DNA of 64,000 bases from Nocardioides glacieisoli (GCF_004137245.1 NZ_SDWS01000003.1:1-64000), one strand, 5' to 3'. Positions 46,273 through 54,448 are shown, counted from the stretch's first letter. Notes: a model not told the origin generated them from the letters alone. Numbers and translations: made by a program.

Positions 46273-47289
46273 GTGCTCATTGCTCAGCGCCCGACCCTCA
46301 CGGAAGAGACCGTCGACGAGTTCCGCTCGCGGTTCGTCATCGAGCCCCTCGAGCCGGGTTTCGGCTACACGCTCGGCAACTCGCTGCGTCGTACGCTCCT
46401 CAGCTCGATCCCCGGCGCGTCGGTCACCAGCATCAAGGTCGACTCCGTCCTCCACGAGTTCTCGACCATCGAGGGCGTCACCGAGGACATGACCGAGATC
46501 ATCCTCAACCTCAAGGGCATCGTCGTCTCCTCGGAGCACGACGAGCCCGTCGTGATGTACCTCCGCAAGTCCGGTGCCGGTGACGTCACCGCCGCCGACA
46601 TCACGCCGCCCGCCGGCGTGGAGGTCCACAACCCCGAGCTCAAGATCGCCACGCTGTCCGACAAGGGCAAGCTGGAGATGGAGCTCGTCGTCGAGCGTGG
46701 CCGCGGCTACGTCTCGTCGGTCCAGAACAAGGGTGCCGACAACGAGATCGGCCGCATGCCGGTCGACTCGATCTACAGCCCCGTCATGAAGGTGACCTAC
46801 AAGGTCGAGGCCACCCGAGTCGAGCAGCGCACCGACTTCGACAAGCTCGTCATCGACGTCGAGACCAAGCAGTCGATCCGTCCCCGCGACGCGATCGCCT
46901 CGGCCGGCAAGACGCTCGTCGAGCTCTTCGGCCTGGCTCGTGAGCTCAACGTCGAGGCCGAGGGCATCGACATCGGCCCGTCGCCCGTCGACGAGCAGCT
47001 CGCCGCCGACCTGGCCCTGCCGGTCGAGGACCTGCAGCTCACGGTCCGCAGCTACAACTGCCTCAAGCGCGAGGGCATCCACACCGTGGGTGAGCTCATC
47101 TCGCGCTCGGAGCAGGACCTGCTCGACATCCGCAACTTCGGCGCGAAGTCCATCGACGAGGTGAAGGCCAAGCTCGTCGAGATGGGCCTCTCGCTCAAGG
47201 ACAGCGCGCCCGGCTTCGACCCGCACGCCGCCCTCGCCGCCTACGGCGACGATGACGACGATGCCTTCATCGAGGACGAGCAGCTCTGA
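46273..47289 (+). CDS. rpoA: RNA polymerase subunit alpha
   Basis: The 338-residue protein has the dimerising N-terminal domain (about 1-230; [18 protein letters not shown]) and the promoter UP-element/activator-binding C-terminal domain (about 250-315; [26 protein letters not shown]). The tail is acidic. It starts with GTG, with GGAAAGGA upstream. Confidence 0.98.
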   Translation: MLIAQRPTLTEETVDEFRSRFVIEPLEPGFGYTLGNSLRRTLLSSIPGASVTSIKVDSVLHEFSTIEGVTEDMTEIILNLKGIVVSSEHDEPVVMYLRKSGAGDVTAADITPPAGVEVHNPELKIATLSDKGKLEMELVVERGRGYVSSVQNKGADNEIGRMPVDSIYSPVMKVTYKVEATRVEQRTDFDKLVIDVETKQSIRPRDAIASAGKTLVELFGLARELNVEAEGIDIGPSPVDEQLAADLALPVEDLQLTVRSYNCLKREGIHTVGELISRSEQDLLDIRNFGAKSIDEVKAKLVEMGLSLKDSAPGFDPHAALAAYGDDDDDAFIEDEQL

Positions 47290-47298
47290 TCTGAAAAT

Positions 47299-47319
47299 CG
47301 ACCGGCACAGTGCCGGTCG
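47299..47319 (+). other. Perfect 8-bp hairpin between rpoA and rplQ
   Basis: CGACCGGC (47299-47306) pairs perfectly with GCCGGTCG (47312-47319) around ACAGT. It lies 10 bp after the rpoA stop in a 74-bp gap and has no T run. Confidence 0.5.
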
Positions 47320-47363
47320 TCTACCCGGGTACCTGACACGGCCCGAGAGAAGGAAGGCACCAC

Positions 47364-47981
47364 ATGCCCAAGCCCACCAAGGGCAAGCGCCTCGGCGGGA
47401 GCGCTGCTCACCAGAAGCTGATGCTCTCGAACCTGGCGACCGCTCTGTTCGAGCACGGCCGGATCACCACCACCGAGACCCGCGCACGCCTGCTGCGCCC
47501 GCTCGCGGAGAAGCTGATCACCAAGGCCAAGCGGGGCGACCTGCACAACCGTCGTGAGGTCCTCAAGAGGATCCACGACAAGTCGGTCGTCCACACGCTG
47601 TTCACCGAGATCGCGCCGACCTTCGCGGACCGTCCCGGCGGCTACACCCGCATCACCAAGGTCGGTCCCCGCAAGGGCGACAACGCCCCCATGGCGGTCA
47701 TCGAGCTGGTGACCGAGGCCTACAGCCCCAAGGCTCCGTCGACCAAGAAGACCGAGAAGGCCGCTGCTCCGGCGCCGGCTGCCCCGGTCGAGGCCGACGA
47801 GACCGAGGAGACCAGCGCCGACACGGCTGCCGAGGAGCACGAGGCCGCCGCCGCCGAGCACGAGGCCGCTGCCGAGGAGCACGAGGCTGCCGCTGAGGAG
47901 CACGAGGCTGCCGCCGAGGAGCACGAGGCTGCCGCCGAGGCTGCGGAGTCGGACTCCACCGAGGACGACGCCAAGGCCTGA
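47364..47981 (+). CDS. rplQ: 50S ribosomal protein L17 with acidic heptad-repeat tail
   Basis: The 205-residue protein has a normal L17 body (about 1-120; [26 protein letters not shown]). Then comes a tail of about 85 residues: a Lys/Ala/Pro linker (121-142), then five copies of a seven-residue AAEEHEA unit (about 155-193) and an acidic end. The repeats would form a Glu/His-rich helix. Their DNA is a 21-bp direct repeat with synonymous changes. Confidence 0.96.
   Translation: MPKPTKGKRLGGSAAHQKLMLSNLATALFEHGRITTTETRARLLRPLAEKLITKAKRGDLHNRREVLKRIHDKSVVHTLFTEIAPTFADRPGGYTRITKVGPRKGDNAPMAVIELVTEAYSPKAPSTKKTEKAAAPAPAAPVEADETEETSADTAAEEHEAAAAEHEAAAEEHEAAAEEHEAAAEEHEAAAEAAESDSTEDDAKA
47826..47943 (+). 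repeat. 21-bp coding tandem repeat in rplQ
   Basis: About five units encode AAEEHEA. Third-position differences (GCC/GCT, GAG constant) show that selection is on the protein, or that the expansion is not brand new. Confidence 0.8.
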
Positions 47982-47997
47982 TCCACGCCTTCACACA

Positions 47998-48032
47998 CGA
48001 GGCCCGTCACCCCACTGGGGTGGCGGGCCTCG
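47998..48032 (+). terminator. Strong terminator after rplQ
   Basis: CGAGGCCCGTCACCCC (47998-48013) pairs with GGGGTGGCGGGCCTCG (48017-48032) with one G-U pair and a 3-base loop; TTGCGTGT follows. It ends the alpha cluster and, being symmetric, can also stop the convergent minus-strand transcript that ends at 48054. Confidence 0.88.
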
Positions 48033-48053
48033 TTGCGTGTGCTGCTCGGGGGA

Positions 48054-49010
48054 CTAGAGGGAGGCGAGGACCGACGCGGCGTCGAGGCTGCGGGGAGCGC
48101 CGCCGGACTGCGTGAGCGAGCGGGTGGCGGCGACGACGGCCTCGTTGACCGGGGTCGGGACACCGTGGAGGCGGCCCTGGAGGACCACCTCACCGGCGAG
48201 GTAGTCGATCTCCGAGTCGCCGGTGCCGCGGGCCAGGCTCTGCCAGGTCGAGCCGCCGCGGCGCTCGAGGTCGGGGCGCCGCACCAGGATGTCCCCGCGT
48301 CGCGACCGGTCCTCCTCCGCGCTCACGAAGGTGAGCCCGGCGGCGGTGAGCACCTGCTCGCCCTCGGCCTGGGCGCGCTCGGCGAGCTCGTCCGCGGCGT
48401 CGCCCTGGGCGAAGGAGGCGTCGACGCCGTTGCCGAGGTTCATCAGGAGCTTGCGGCGCTTCCACGCCATGATGTCGTCGCGCTCGACCGAGGCGATGGA
48501 GGCGGCGGCGAGGTCGGCCGCGACCGCAGCCGTCGTCTCGTCGGTGCCGCCGGGGATCCGGCCGATGTCGAGGATCGCGGGCGTCGGGTGGCACCCGGCC
48601 ACCACGACGCCGGGCTCGAGGTGGGAGGACGGCAGCATCACGCAGACGGCGTACGTCCGGGGGAAGAGGCGCAGCGTCGCGGTCTCGGTCGCGATGCCGT
48701 TCGTCGCGCACACGACCCGCGTGTCCACCGGCGCGTGCGCGCGCAGGTCGGCGAGGGCGACGGCGGCCTGGTGGGACTTCACGGCCAGGATCACCACGGT
48801 GTCGTCGGTCCACGCGACCTCGGCCGCGGTGTCGGTGGCAGGCGCGTCGATCGTGTGCCGCCCGTCGCCTGCGTCGAGCACCAGCCCGTCGGCGCGGATC
48901 GCCGCGAGGTGGGCGCCGCGGGCGACGAGGGTCACCGGGAGGCCGGCGAGGTGGAGGTGGCCACCGATGACCCCACCGACGGCCCCGGCGCCGTACACGA
49001 CGTACTTCAT
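48054..49010 (-). CDS. Ketopantoate reductase (KPR/ApbA/PanE) family protein
   Basis: The 318-residue protein has the NADP Rossmann motif GAGAVGG (7-13), the LAVKSHQ segment with the family Lys, and the C-terminal KRRKLLMNLGNGVD region with the second catalytic Lys/Asn. The reaction would be reduction of 2-dehydropantoate to pantoate, or a related 2-oxo acid in a paralogue. It is a single gene. TAGGGT lies 7 nt before ATG, suggesting a leaderless transcript. Confidence 0.8.
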   Translation of the reverse strand: MKYVVYGAGAVGGVIGGHLHLAGLPVTLVARGAHLAAIRADGLVLDAGDGRHTIDAPATDTAAEVAWTDDTVVILAVKSHQAAVALADLRAHAPVDTRVVCATNGIATETATLRLFPRTYAVCVMLPSSHLEPGVVVAGCHPTPAILDIGRIPGGTDETTAAVAADLAAASIASVERDDIMAWKRRKLLMNLGNGVDASFAQGDAADELAERAQAEGEQVLTAAGLTFVSAEEDRSRRGDILVRRPDLERRGGSTWQSLARGTGDSEIDYLAGEVVLQGRLHGVPTPVNEAVVAATRSLTQSGGAPRSLDAASVLASL

Positions 49011-49017
49011 GACCTCG

Positions 49018-49023
49018 ACCCTA
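49018..49023 (-). promoter_or_regulatory. Leaderless -10 box of the KPR-family gene
   Basis: On the minus strand TAGGGT is followed by 7 nt and then ATG 49010. There is no Shine-Dalgarno. Confidence 0.55.
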
Positions 49024-49032
49024 CGAGGCGCC

Positions 49033-49632
49033 TCAGCGGCGGACGCGGAACCGGAGGTGGAGCACCCGGTCTCCCTGGACGACGACGTGCGGGTCCTCGA
49101 GCAGGTGCTGGGTGTCGATCGATCCGAAGAACCGCTTGCCGCTGCCGAGCACGACGGGCGCGACGTCCATCGCCACCTCGTCGACGAGGCCGAGCGCGAG
49201 CGCCTGGCCGCCCACGTCGCCGGCCGTCAGCGCGACCATCCGGTCGCCGGCCAGCTCCCGCGCGGTGGCGATGGCGGCGGTCACGTCGTCGACGAAGCTG
49301 TACGACGCCTCCGGGTGCCACCCCTCGGGCTTCGGCCGGTGGGACACCACGACCACGTGGTCACCGGTGGGCGGACGACCTTCCCAGCCGTTGGTGATGT
49401 CGAAGAGCTGGCGGCCGATCACCATGCAGCCGATGGCGTCCCACACGGGCCGGACGTGGTCGTACGACGTCTTCGACACGCGCAGGCCACCGGGCGACGG
49501 GTCGGCCATGTCCTGCGCGGCCAGGGGCTGGTCACCGTTGAAGTACCAGTCGAACAGCGGACCGGGGTCGTCGTGGGGGTCGGCCACGAACCCGTCCACC
49601 GAGACGACGGCGTGCAGCATCACGGTGCTCAT
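49033..49632 (-). CDS. Dihydrofolate reductase-fold family protein (RibD C-terminal type)
   Basis: The 199-residue protein has the RibD_C/DHFR-like pattern: VMLHAVVSVDGFVADPHDD at the start, CMVIGRQLFDITNGW and a C-terminal GDVGGQALALGLVDEVAMDVAPVVLGSG. It binds NADPH by family knowledge; substrate is unknown. It is the last gene of the ArsR operon and overlaps the preceding gene by 4 bp. Confidence 0.85.
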   Translation of the reverse strand: MSTVMLHAVVSVDGFVADPHDDPGPLFDWYFNGDQPLAAQDMADPSPGGLRVSKTSYDHVRPVWDAIGCMVIGRQLFDITNGWEGRPPTGDHVVVVSHRPKPEGWHPEASYSFVDDVTAAIATARELAGDRMVALTAGDVGGQALALGLVDEVAMDVAPVVLGSGKRFFGSIDTQHLLEDPHVVVQGDRVLHLRFRVRR

Positions 49633-50207
49633 GGTGTTCCTCTCGTCGACGAGCGCCAGCCGGGGTCGCGACCGACGAAGCCCATCAGCTGCTCGACGGG
49701 GGCCGCGTCGTCGGGCACGGGAACGGCAGGGCCGTACTGGCCCGAGTCGCGGAGCAGCGACTCGATGGGCCGCATGGCTTCCAGCATCTGCCCGGCGAAG
49801 TCCTGGTCGAGCCGTGGCTCCTGCCCGGTGGCGCGGGCCAGGTCCCACGAGTGCATGAAGACGTCGGAGGTGTAGAACCGGTCGATGGTCCCGGCGAGCT
49901 GTCCGGGCCCGACGTGGGGGTGCGTGAACTCCTCGTCACCGCGCTTGTCGAGCAGCGCCTGCACGCCGTTGGCGTGGTGGTGCCAGGCAGCCAGCGGGTC
50001 GTCCGCGACGGAGGGGCCGGCCGGCAGCTCGACTCCGCCGGCGGACAGGAACCCGCCGAACCAGGAGACCAGGTGGTCGACGACGTCGCGGGCGGTCCAG
50101 CCCTCGACGGGTGCGGGTGCGGACCAGTCGGTCGTCTGCTCGACCAGCCTGGCGAACTCCCCGGCCACCACCTGGTGCCTGGCGGCCGGGGCCTCGGGGA
50201 GTGACAT
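49629..50207 (-). CDS. TIGR03086-type mycothiol-dependent (DinB-like) family protein
   Basis: The 192-residue helical-bundle protein has PVEGWTARDVVDHLVSW and DVFMHSWDLARATG, placing a His triad as in mycothiol-dependent maleylpyruvate isomerase-like proteins. It is expected to bind a divalent metal and perhaps mycothiol. It overlaps both neighbours: 1 bp with the SRPBCC gene and 4 bp with the DHFR-fold gene. Confidence 0.83.
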   Translation of the reverse strand: MSLPEAPAARHQVVAGEFARLVEQTTDWSAPAPVEGWTARDVVDHLVSWFGGFLSAGGVELPAGPSVADDPLAAWHHHANGVQALLDKRGDEEFTHPHVGPGQLAGTIDRFYTSDVFMHSWDLARATGQEPRLDQDFAGQMLEAMRPIESLLRDSGQYGPAVPVPDDAAPVEQLMGFVGRDPGWRSSTRGTP

Positions 50208-50728
50208 CAGAGCGAGCCCTCGGCCAGCATCCGGTCGATCGCGGCGTAGCCGTCGTTGACGCCGACCTCCATGCCGCTGCGCAGCCAGGCGTCGCGACCC
50301 TCGAAGGAGTCGCAGAGGCTGAACGCGTGCAGCCGGGTGCGGCCGTCACCGAGGTCCTCGAAGGTCATGGTCTCCAGCGACACCTCGTCGGGCATGCCGT
50401 CCCACGTGAAGGTCTGGACGAGGCGGTCCTCGCGCACGGTGTGGAAGCAGCCGCGGAAGGACGTCTCGAACTCCTCGCGCCCGTCGGTGCCGCGCACGGA
50501 GTAGCTCCAGCTGCCGCCGTCGTGGGCCTCCCAGTGCGTGATGTCGGCGCCGACGTCCTTCGGGCCGACCCACTGCGAGAAGATCCCGGCCTCGGTGTGC
50601 GCCCGGAACAGCTGCGCCGGGGTGGCGTCGAAGTCTCGCCAGATGTGGATGGCGGGCACGTGCTCGTCGGCGAGGATCGCGGCCTCGGGGAAGCGGGTGC
50701 TGGTGTCGGGGCTCTGCATTGTGGTCAT
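50207..50728 (-). CDS. SRPBCC (AHSA1-type) domain protein
   Basis: The 173-residue protein has the START-like ligand-binding fold of the AHSA1 group: IWRDFDATPAQLFRAHTE, FSQWVGPKD, and a C-terminal GMEVGVNDGYAAIDRML. Such genes usually follow an ArsR repressor, as here. Its function in the pair is unknown, possibly ligand sequestration. ATG 50728 overlaps the arsR stop (ATGA). Confidence 0.87.
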   Translation of the reverse strand: MTTMQSPDTSTRFPEAAILADEHVPAIHIWRDFDATPAQLFRAHTEAGIFSQWVGPKDVGADITHWEAHDGGSWSYSVRGTDGREEFETSFRGCFHTVREDRLVQTFTWDGMPDEVSLETMTFEDLGDGRTRLHAFSLCDSFEGRDAWLRSGMEVGVNDGYAAIDRMLAEGSL

Positions 50729-51099
50729 GATGCGGTTCCTTCCTGCTGCTGGGTAGGTGTGGTGGCGGTCCTGTCGTCGTCGTCCTGCATCCGCGCGAGC
50801 ACGGCGTCGAGGCGTGAGTAGCGCTCCTCGGCCTGTCGGCGGTAGCGCTCGATCCACTTGGTCATCAGGTCGAACACCTCGGCTTCCAGGTGCACCGGCC
50901 GGCGCTGCGCCTCGCGGGTCCTGGTCACCAGTCCGGCGTCCTCGAGCACCTTGAGGTGCTTGGACACGGCCTGGAGGCTCACGTCGTAGGGCGCGGCCAG
51001 GTCGTTGACGGTGTGGTCGGCCTCGGTGAGGCGCGCCACCATGTCGCGACGGGTCGGGTCCGCCAACGCGGCAAAGACTCGGGAGAGCTGATCGGCCAT
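50725..51099 (-). CDS. ArsR-family transcriptional repressor
   Basis: The 124-residue protein has the winged helix of ArsR (FAALADPTRRDMVARL, recognition helix VSLQAVSKHLKVLEDAGLV). It has no Cys or metal-binding His cluster, so it is probably not a metal sensor. It belongs to the SRPBCC-linked subgroup. Two palindromic operators flank its own promoter, so autorepression is expected. Confidence 0.9.
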   Translation of the reverse strand: MADQLSRVFAALADPTRRDMVARLTEADHTVNDLAAPYDVSLQAVSKHLKVLEDAGLVTRTREAQRRPVHLEAEVFDLMTKWIERYRRQAEERYSRLDAVLARMQDDDDRTATTPTQQQEGTAS

Positions 51100-51110
51100 C
51101 TGACACCTTC

Positions 51111-51173
51111 TTCAACTAATTGGTTGAATGAAGGTACGACGGCTCGCCCAGCGTTGTCAACCAGTTGGTTGAA
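51111..51173 (-). promoter_or_regulatory. ArsR operon promoter with two palindromic operators
   Basis: On the minus strand TTGACA (51160-51155), an 18-bp spacer and TACCTT (51136-51131) form a clear promoter. TTCAACTAATTGGTTGAA (51111-51128) covers the start region and a near-identical palindrome (51156-51173) covers the -35 box. The two sites are 45 bp apart. Binding by ArsR at either should block transcription. Confidence 0.78.
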
Positions 51174-51179
51174 CAACCC

Positions 51180-52616
51180 TCAGCCGCGCGGGGCGAGCAC
51201 CTTCCGCGACTCCGCGGCACCACACTCGGCGACACCGGAGGCGTACGACGTCGGCACCGTCACGTAGTACGTCGCCCCCCGGGCGACCTTGATCCGCAGC
51301 CGACCGCTGAAGCTGACGCTGCCGCCGAAGACCTTGTAGTCCCGGTTGGGGCGCACCCGGAAGAGCGCGATGCGTGCCCGCTGCGCGCAGCCCGCGACGG
51401 GGGAGCCCACCTGCACCTGGAGGCGCTGCTTCCCGGCCAGCCACTTCAGCGAGACGCTCCGAGAAGCGGACGGGCAGCCGGTGGAGGTGCTCGCGGCGAC
51501 CGTCGGGCAGCCGTCCCGGGTGTCGTCGAGGCCGTCACCGTCGGTGTCGACCAGCAGGGCGCGGAGCGCCGTCCTGGCCCGCGGCACGCGTTCCTTCTTC
51601 GACCGGGCACGGCCGCACTCGGCCTCACCCGTGGCGTAGGAGCTGGCGACCTTCACGTAGTAGCGGCCGGCCACCTTCGGAGCCTTGCGCGTCCAGCGAC
51701 CCTTGCTGGTGGTCGTGCCGACGACGAGCTTGGTGTCCTTGCCGGGCTTCGAGCGGAACAGCGTCACCTTGGCGTCAGCACGGCAGGAGGGCATGTCGGA
51801 GCGGACGACGGCCGTGAGCTTCTTCGTGGCCTTGGCGTATCTCAACGAGGCCGTGCGGCCGACCGCCGGACAGCCGGTCTCCGTTGCCGCGGCCGTGCGT
51901 GCGCAGCCGTCGGTGCTGTTGCCGAGGCCGTCTCCGTCGATGTCGAGGTCGCAGGCATCACCCAGTGCATCGGCGTCGCGGTTGACCTGGTCGGCGTTGG
52001 CGACCAAGGGGCAGTTGTCGGCCTTCTCCTCCACGCCGTCGCCGTCGCTGTCGCAGGTGGCGTAGGTGAGGGTCAGGGTCATCGAGCTGACGATGCCTGC
52101 CGCTGATCCATAGTTGGAGAGCCAGAGGTTCCAGGTCCCGGTCGCCGGGTAGCCCTCGAGGATCTTCTCGGGGGTGGCGGTCCCATAGGTGCCGGGAGCA
52201 GGGTTCGCGCCGGAAAGCGGCCTGGCGCCGGAGTCCTCGTCGAAGGTGTACGCCCCCTGTGCGCGGCCGGTTGCCATGCCGGTGTTGAACGCCTGGATGG
52301 TGGGTGAGAGCCCCTGCGTCTGCGGTGTCAGGAGGTGCAGGCTCAGCTGGCTCACGTCCGGGTGCGTGAAGTCGGCGGTGATGTCGATGTCGGTGACGAC
52401 CCGCGCGTCGTCGACCTTCGCGACGAGCCACAGCAGCGAGTGGTTCTTGCCCGCGTCGGGCTCCGCTCGAATCGCCCCGCCCGGTACGGCGTACGCAACC
52501 TCGCAGGGCTGCACCGCGGCCCCCGCCGGCACGACCAGCGCCGGCACGCCGCCGAGCGCGCCGGCCCCCAGGGCGAGCGGCAGGAACAGTCGCAGCAGTC
52601 GGATCCCCCACATCAC
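51180..52616 (-). CDS. Secreted P-domain protein with thrombospondin type 3-like calcium repeats
   Basis: The 478-residue protein has an export signal (about 1-34) and a proprotein-convertase P-like domain (about 60-187, with ITADFTHPDVSQLSLHLLTP). Two Asp-rich calcium motifs follow (DSDGDGVEEKADNC at 189; DTDGDGLDDTRDGC at 357). Each precedes a copy of an about 85-residue beta module (257-341 and 388-472) that shares ATLFR-like, YYV and ASGVAEC-type segments. No catalytic domain is present. GTG 52616 is preferred over ATG 52613 because TAGGCT lies exactly 7 nt upstream. Confidence 0.78.
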   Translation of the reverse strand: MMWGIRLLRLFLPLALGAGALGGVPALVVPAGAAVQPCEVAYAVPGGAIRAEPDAGKNHSLLWLVAKVDDARVVTDIDITADFTHPDVSQLSLHLLTPQTQGLSPTIQAFNTGMATGRAQGAYTFDEDSGARPLSGANPAPGTYGTATPEKILEGYPATGTWNLWLSNYGSAAGIVSSMTLTLTYATCDSDGDGVEEKADNCPLVANADQVNRDADALGDACDLDIDGDGLGNSTDGCARTAAATETGCPAVGRTASLRYAKATKKLTAVVRSDMPSCRADAKVTLFRSKPGKDTKLVVGTTTSKGRWTRKAPKVAGRYYVKVASSYATGEAECGRARSKKERVPRARTALRALLVDTDGDGLDDTRDGCPTVAASTSTGCPSASRSVSLKWLAGKQRLQVQVGSPVAGCAQRARIALFRVRPNRDYKVFGGSVSFSGRLRIKVARGATYYVTVPTSYASGVAECGAAESRKVLAPRG

Positions 52617-52623
52617 GCGGGTC

Positions 52624-52629
52624 AGCCTA
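52624..52629 (-). promoter_or_regulatory. Leaderless -10 box of the P-domain protein gene
   Basis: TAGGCT on the minus strand is followed by 7 nt and GTG 52616. It is part of a 78-bp divergent region shared with truA. Confidence 0.5.
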
Positions 52630-52682
52630 GGTAATGAATCCGTCGTGCGACACCACTTCTCGCAGGCGGTCCGGACGCGCCC

Positions 52683-52688
52683 TAGGAT
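52683..52688 (+). promoter_or_regulatory. Leaderless -10 box of truA
   Basis: TAGGAT is followed by 6 nt and the GTG start of truA at 52695, leaving no space for a separate leader. Confidence 0.5.
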
Positions 52689-52694
52689 CGCAGG

Positions 52695-53531
52695 GTGCGC
52701 CTGAGGATCGACTGTGCCTACGACGGCGCCGACTTCTCCGGCTGGGCGGCGCAGCCCACGCTGCGCACCGTGCAGGGCACGCTCGAGGACGCCCTCGCGA
52801 CCGCGCTGCGGATTCCGCAGGCGCGGATCACCGTGGCGGGTCGCACCGACTCGGGCGTCCACGCCCGCGGGCAGGTGGCACACCTGGACGTCGAGCCCGA
52901 CGTCGTCACGGCGTCGGCCGGTCGCTCGACCGACCCGCCGCTCGACGCACTCGCCCGCCGGGTCGACGGGATCCTGCCGCCCGACCTGCGCGTACGCCGG
53001 ATCAGCGAGGCGCCCGACGGCTTCGATGCCCGCTTCTCCGCGATCTGGCGCCGCTACGCCTACCGCATCGTCGACGCCCAGGAGCTCGCCGACCCGCTCG
53101 TGCGCGGGCACGTGCTGACCTGGCCGCGGCGCCTCGACCTCGGCGCGATGAACGCCGCCTCGGCGCCGCTCGTCGGGCTCCAGGACTTCGCCGCCTTCTG
53201 CAAGCAGCGTGAGGGTGCGACGACGGTGCGCACCCTGCTCGACCTCGCCTGGAGGCGCGACGCCGCAGGCCTGGTCGTCGGGTCGGTCCGCGCGGACGCC
53301 TTCTGCCACAACATGGTGCGGGCGCTCGTCGGCAGCCTGATCGCGGTCGGCGAGGGGCGGCAGCCGACGACCTGGCCCGCCGAGGTGATGGCCGGACGCC
53401 GTCGCGACGCCGGCGTGCGCGTCGTACATGCGCACGGGCTCACGCTCGAGGAGGTCGGCTATCCCGACGACGCCGAGCTGGCCGCGCAGTCCGAGCGGGC
53501 CCGAGCGAAGAGAGAGGCGATCGATGCCTGA
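52695..53531 (+). CDS. truA: tRNA pseudouridine(38-40) synthase
   Basis: The 278-residue enzyme has the catalytic Asp in AGRTDSGVHARGQ (D52) and the FAAFCKQREGATTVRTL and FCHNMVRALVGSLI segments of TruA. It isomerises U38-U40 in the tRNA anticodon arm. In many actinobacteria it follows rplQ; here several genes intervene. Its end overlaps the next gene by 8 bp. Confidence 0.95.
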   Translation: MRLRIDCAYDGADFSGWAAQPTLRTVQGTLEDALATALRIPQARITVAGRTDSGVHARGQVAHLDVEPDVVTASAGRSTDPPLDALARRVDGILPPDLRVRRISEAPDGFDARFSAIWRRYAYRIVDAQELADPLVRGHVLTWPRRLDLGAMNAASAPLVGLQDFAAFCKQREGATTVRTLLDLAWRRDAAGLVVGSVRADAFCHNMVRALVGSLIAVGEGRQPTTWPAEVMAGRRRDAGVRVVHAHGLTLEEVGYPDDAELAAQSERARAKREAIDA

Positions 53532-54120
53532 GCACTACTTCTCCGCCGACCCGAACGTGCCGTTCGAACGGGAGAGCTTCGAGGTCGAGCTGTGGGGACA
53601 CCGGCTGACCCTCGACTCCGGCTCCGGGGTCTTCAGCCGCGGTCACCTCGACCACGCGACGGCCGTGCTGTTCCGCGAGCTCGAGCCTCCGCCGCAGGGA
53701 CAGTTCCTCGACCTGGGCTGTGGTTACGGCGTCATCGGGCTCGCGCTGGCCCGCGCAGTGCCGCTCGCCAACGTCACCGCCGTCGACGTCAACGAGCGCG
53801 CGATCCTGCTCGCCAACGACAACGCGCGTGCGGCCGGCCTCGCCCCGCGCTTCGTCGCGTGCCTGCCCGAGCAGGTGCCGAGCGACCAGGTCTTCGACGA
53901 GATCTGGTCGAACCCACCGATCCGCATCGGCAAGGAGGAGCTGCACGACCTCCTGCTCACCTGGCTCCCGCGCCTCGCCCCCGGCGGGCGGATGGTGATG
54001 GTCGTCGGCAAGTTCCTCGGCGCCGACTCGCTCCAGCGCTGGCTCGGCGAGCAGGGTTGGCCGACGACGCGGCTGGCCAGCCACAAGGGCTTCCGGGTGC
54101 TGGAGACGCGGCGCGGCTGA
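53524..54120 (+). CDS. RsmC-like class I SAM-dependent methyltransferase
   Basis: The 198-residue protein has the SAM motif LDLGCGYGVIGLALA (about 61-75) and the amino-methylase motif SNPPIRIGK (about 136-144). This matches the C-terminal half of RsmC/RsmD-type rRNA guanine-N2 methyltransferases and lacks the N-terminal half. It is translationally coupled to truA, so an RNA target is plausible. Confidence 0.88.
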   Translation: MPEHYFSADPNVPFERESFEVELWGHRLTLDSGSGVFSRGHLDHATAVLFRELEPPPQGQFLDLGCGYGVIGLALARAVPLANVTAVDVNERAILLANDNARAAGLAPRFVACLPEQVPSDQVFDEIWSNPPIRIGKEELHDLLLTWLPRLAPGGRMVMVVGKFLGADSLQRWLGEQGWPTTRLASHKGFRVLETRRG

Positions 54121-54127
54121 CGGTGCG

Positions 54128-54448
54128 TCAGCCGAGCTGCTCCTCCAGCTCGGCGACACGAGCTCTCACCTCGTGCAGGCCCTGCTCGATCCGCTGCCGC
54201 TGCGAGGACGTCACGCGCGAGAGCTGGAGGTCCAGCACGGCGGACGCCTGGACCTCGGTGAACCCGTAGCGCTCCCGGAGTGCCGCGCGGGCGGCGTCGG
54301 GGTCCGCCGCACCGAGCAGGTCGTCGAGCACGGCGTGCGCATCGCCTGCCGCGACCAGGATGGCCTCGTAGACGTGCACCTGCTGGCGACCCATGCGGAG
54401 GTCGGTCTCCGCGGTGCTCCGCTCATCGCCCGGGTGGTCGCCTGCCAT
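54128..54448 (-). CDS. Stand-alone GyrA coiled-coil-like mini-protein
   Basis: The 106-residue protein matches the GyrA/ParC region that forms the C-gate and its coiled-coil arm: VHVYEAILVA, a DAARAALRERYGFTEVQ segment, AVLDLQLSRVT and a long helix ending in VAELEEQL. In full gyrase the equivalent reads roughly MERFGLSEIQAQAILDMRLxRLT. The DNA-cleaving Tyr domain and the DNA-wrapping C-terminal domain are absent. ATG 54448 is used, with cAGGCT 7 nt upstream; ATG 54391-area (MGRQQ) is an alternative. It converges with the methyltransferase gene. Confidence 0.72.
   Translation of the reverse strand: MAGDHPGDERSTAETDLRMGRQQVHVYEAILVAAGDAHAVLDDLLGAADPDAARAALRERYGFTEVQASAVLDLQLSRVTSSQRQRIEQGLHEVRARVAELEEQLG

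Noticed and set aside
47826..47943. Short direct repeats that could suggest a CRISPR-like array
   Set aside because: Repeats are contiguous 21-bp coding units in the L17 tail with no spacers and no cas genes.
54128..54448. GyrA-like gene as a gyrA pseudogene fragment
   Set aside because: It has its own start with a -10-like box, a proper stop, normal composition and intact helices. No neighbouring gyrase sequence is found. Degeneration is not excluded but is not supported.
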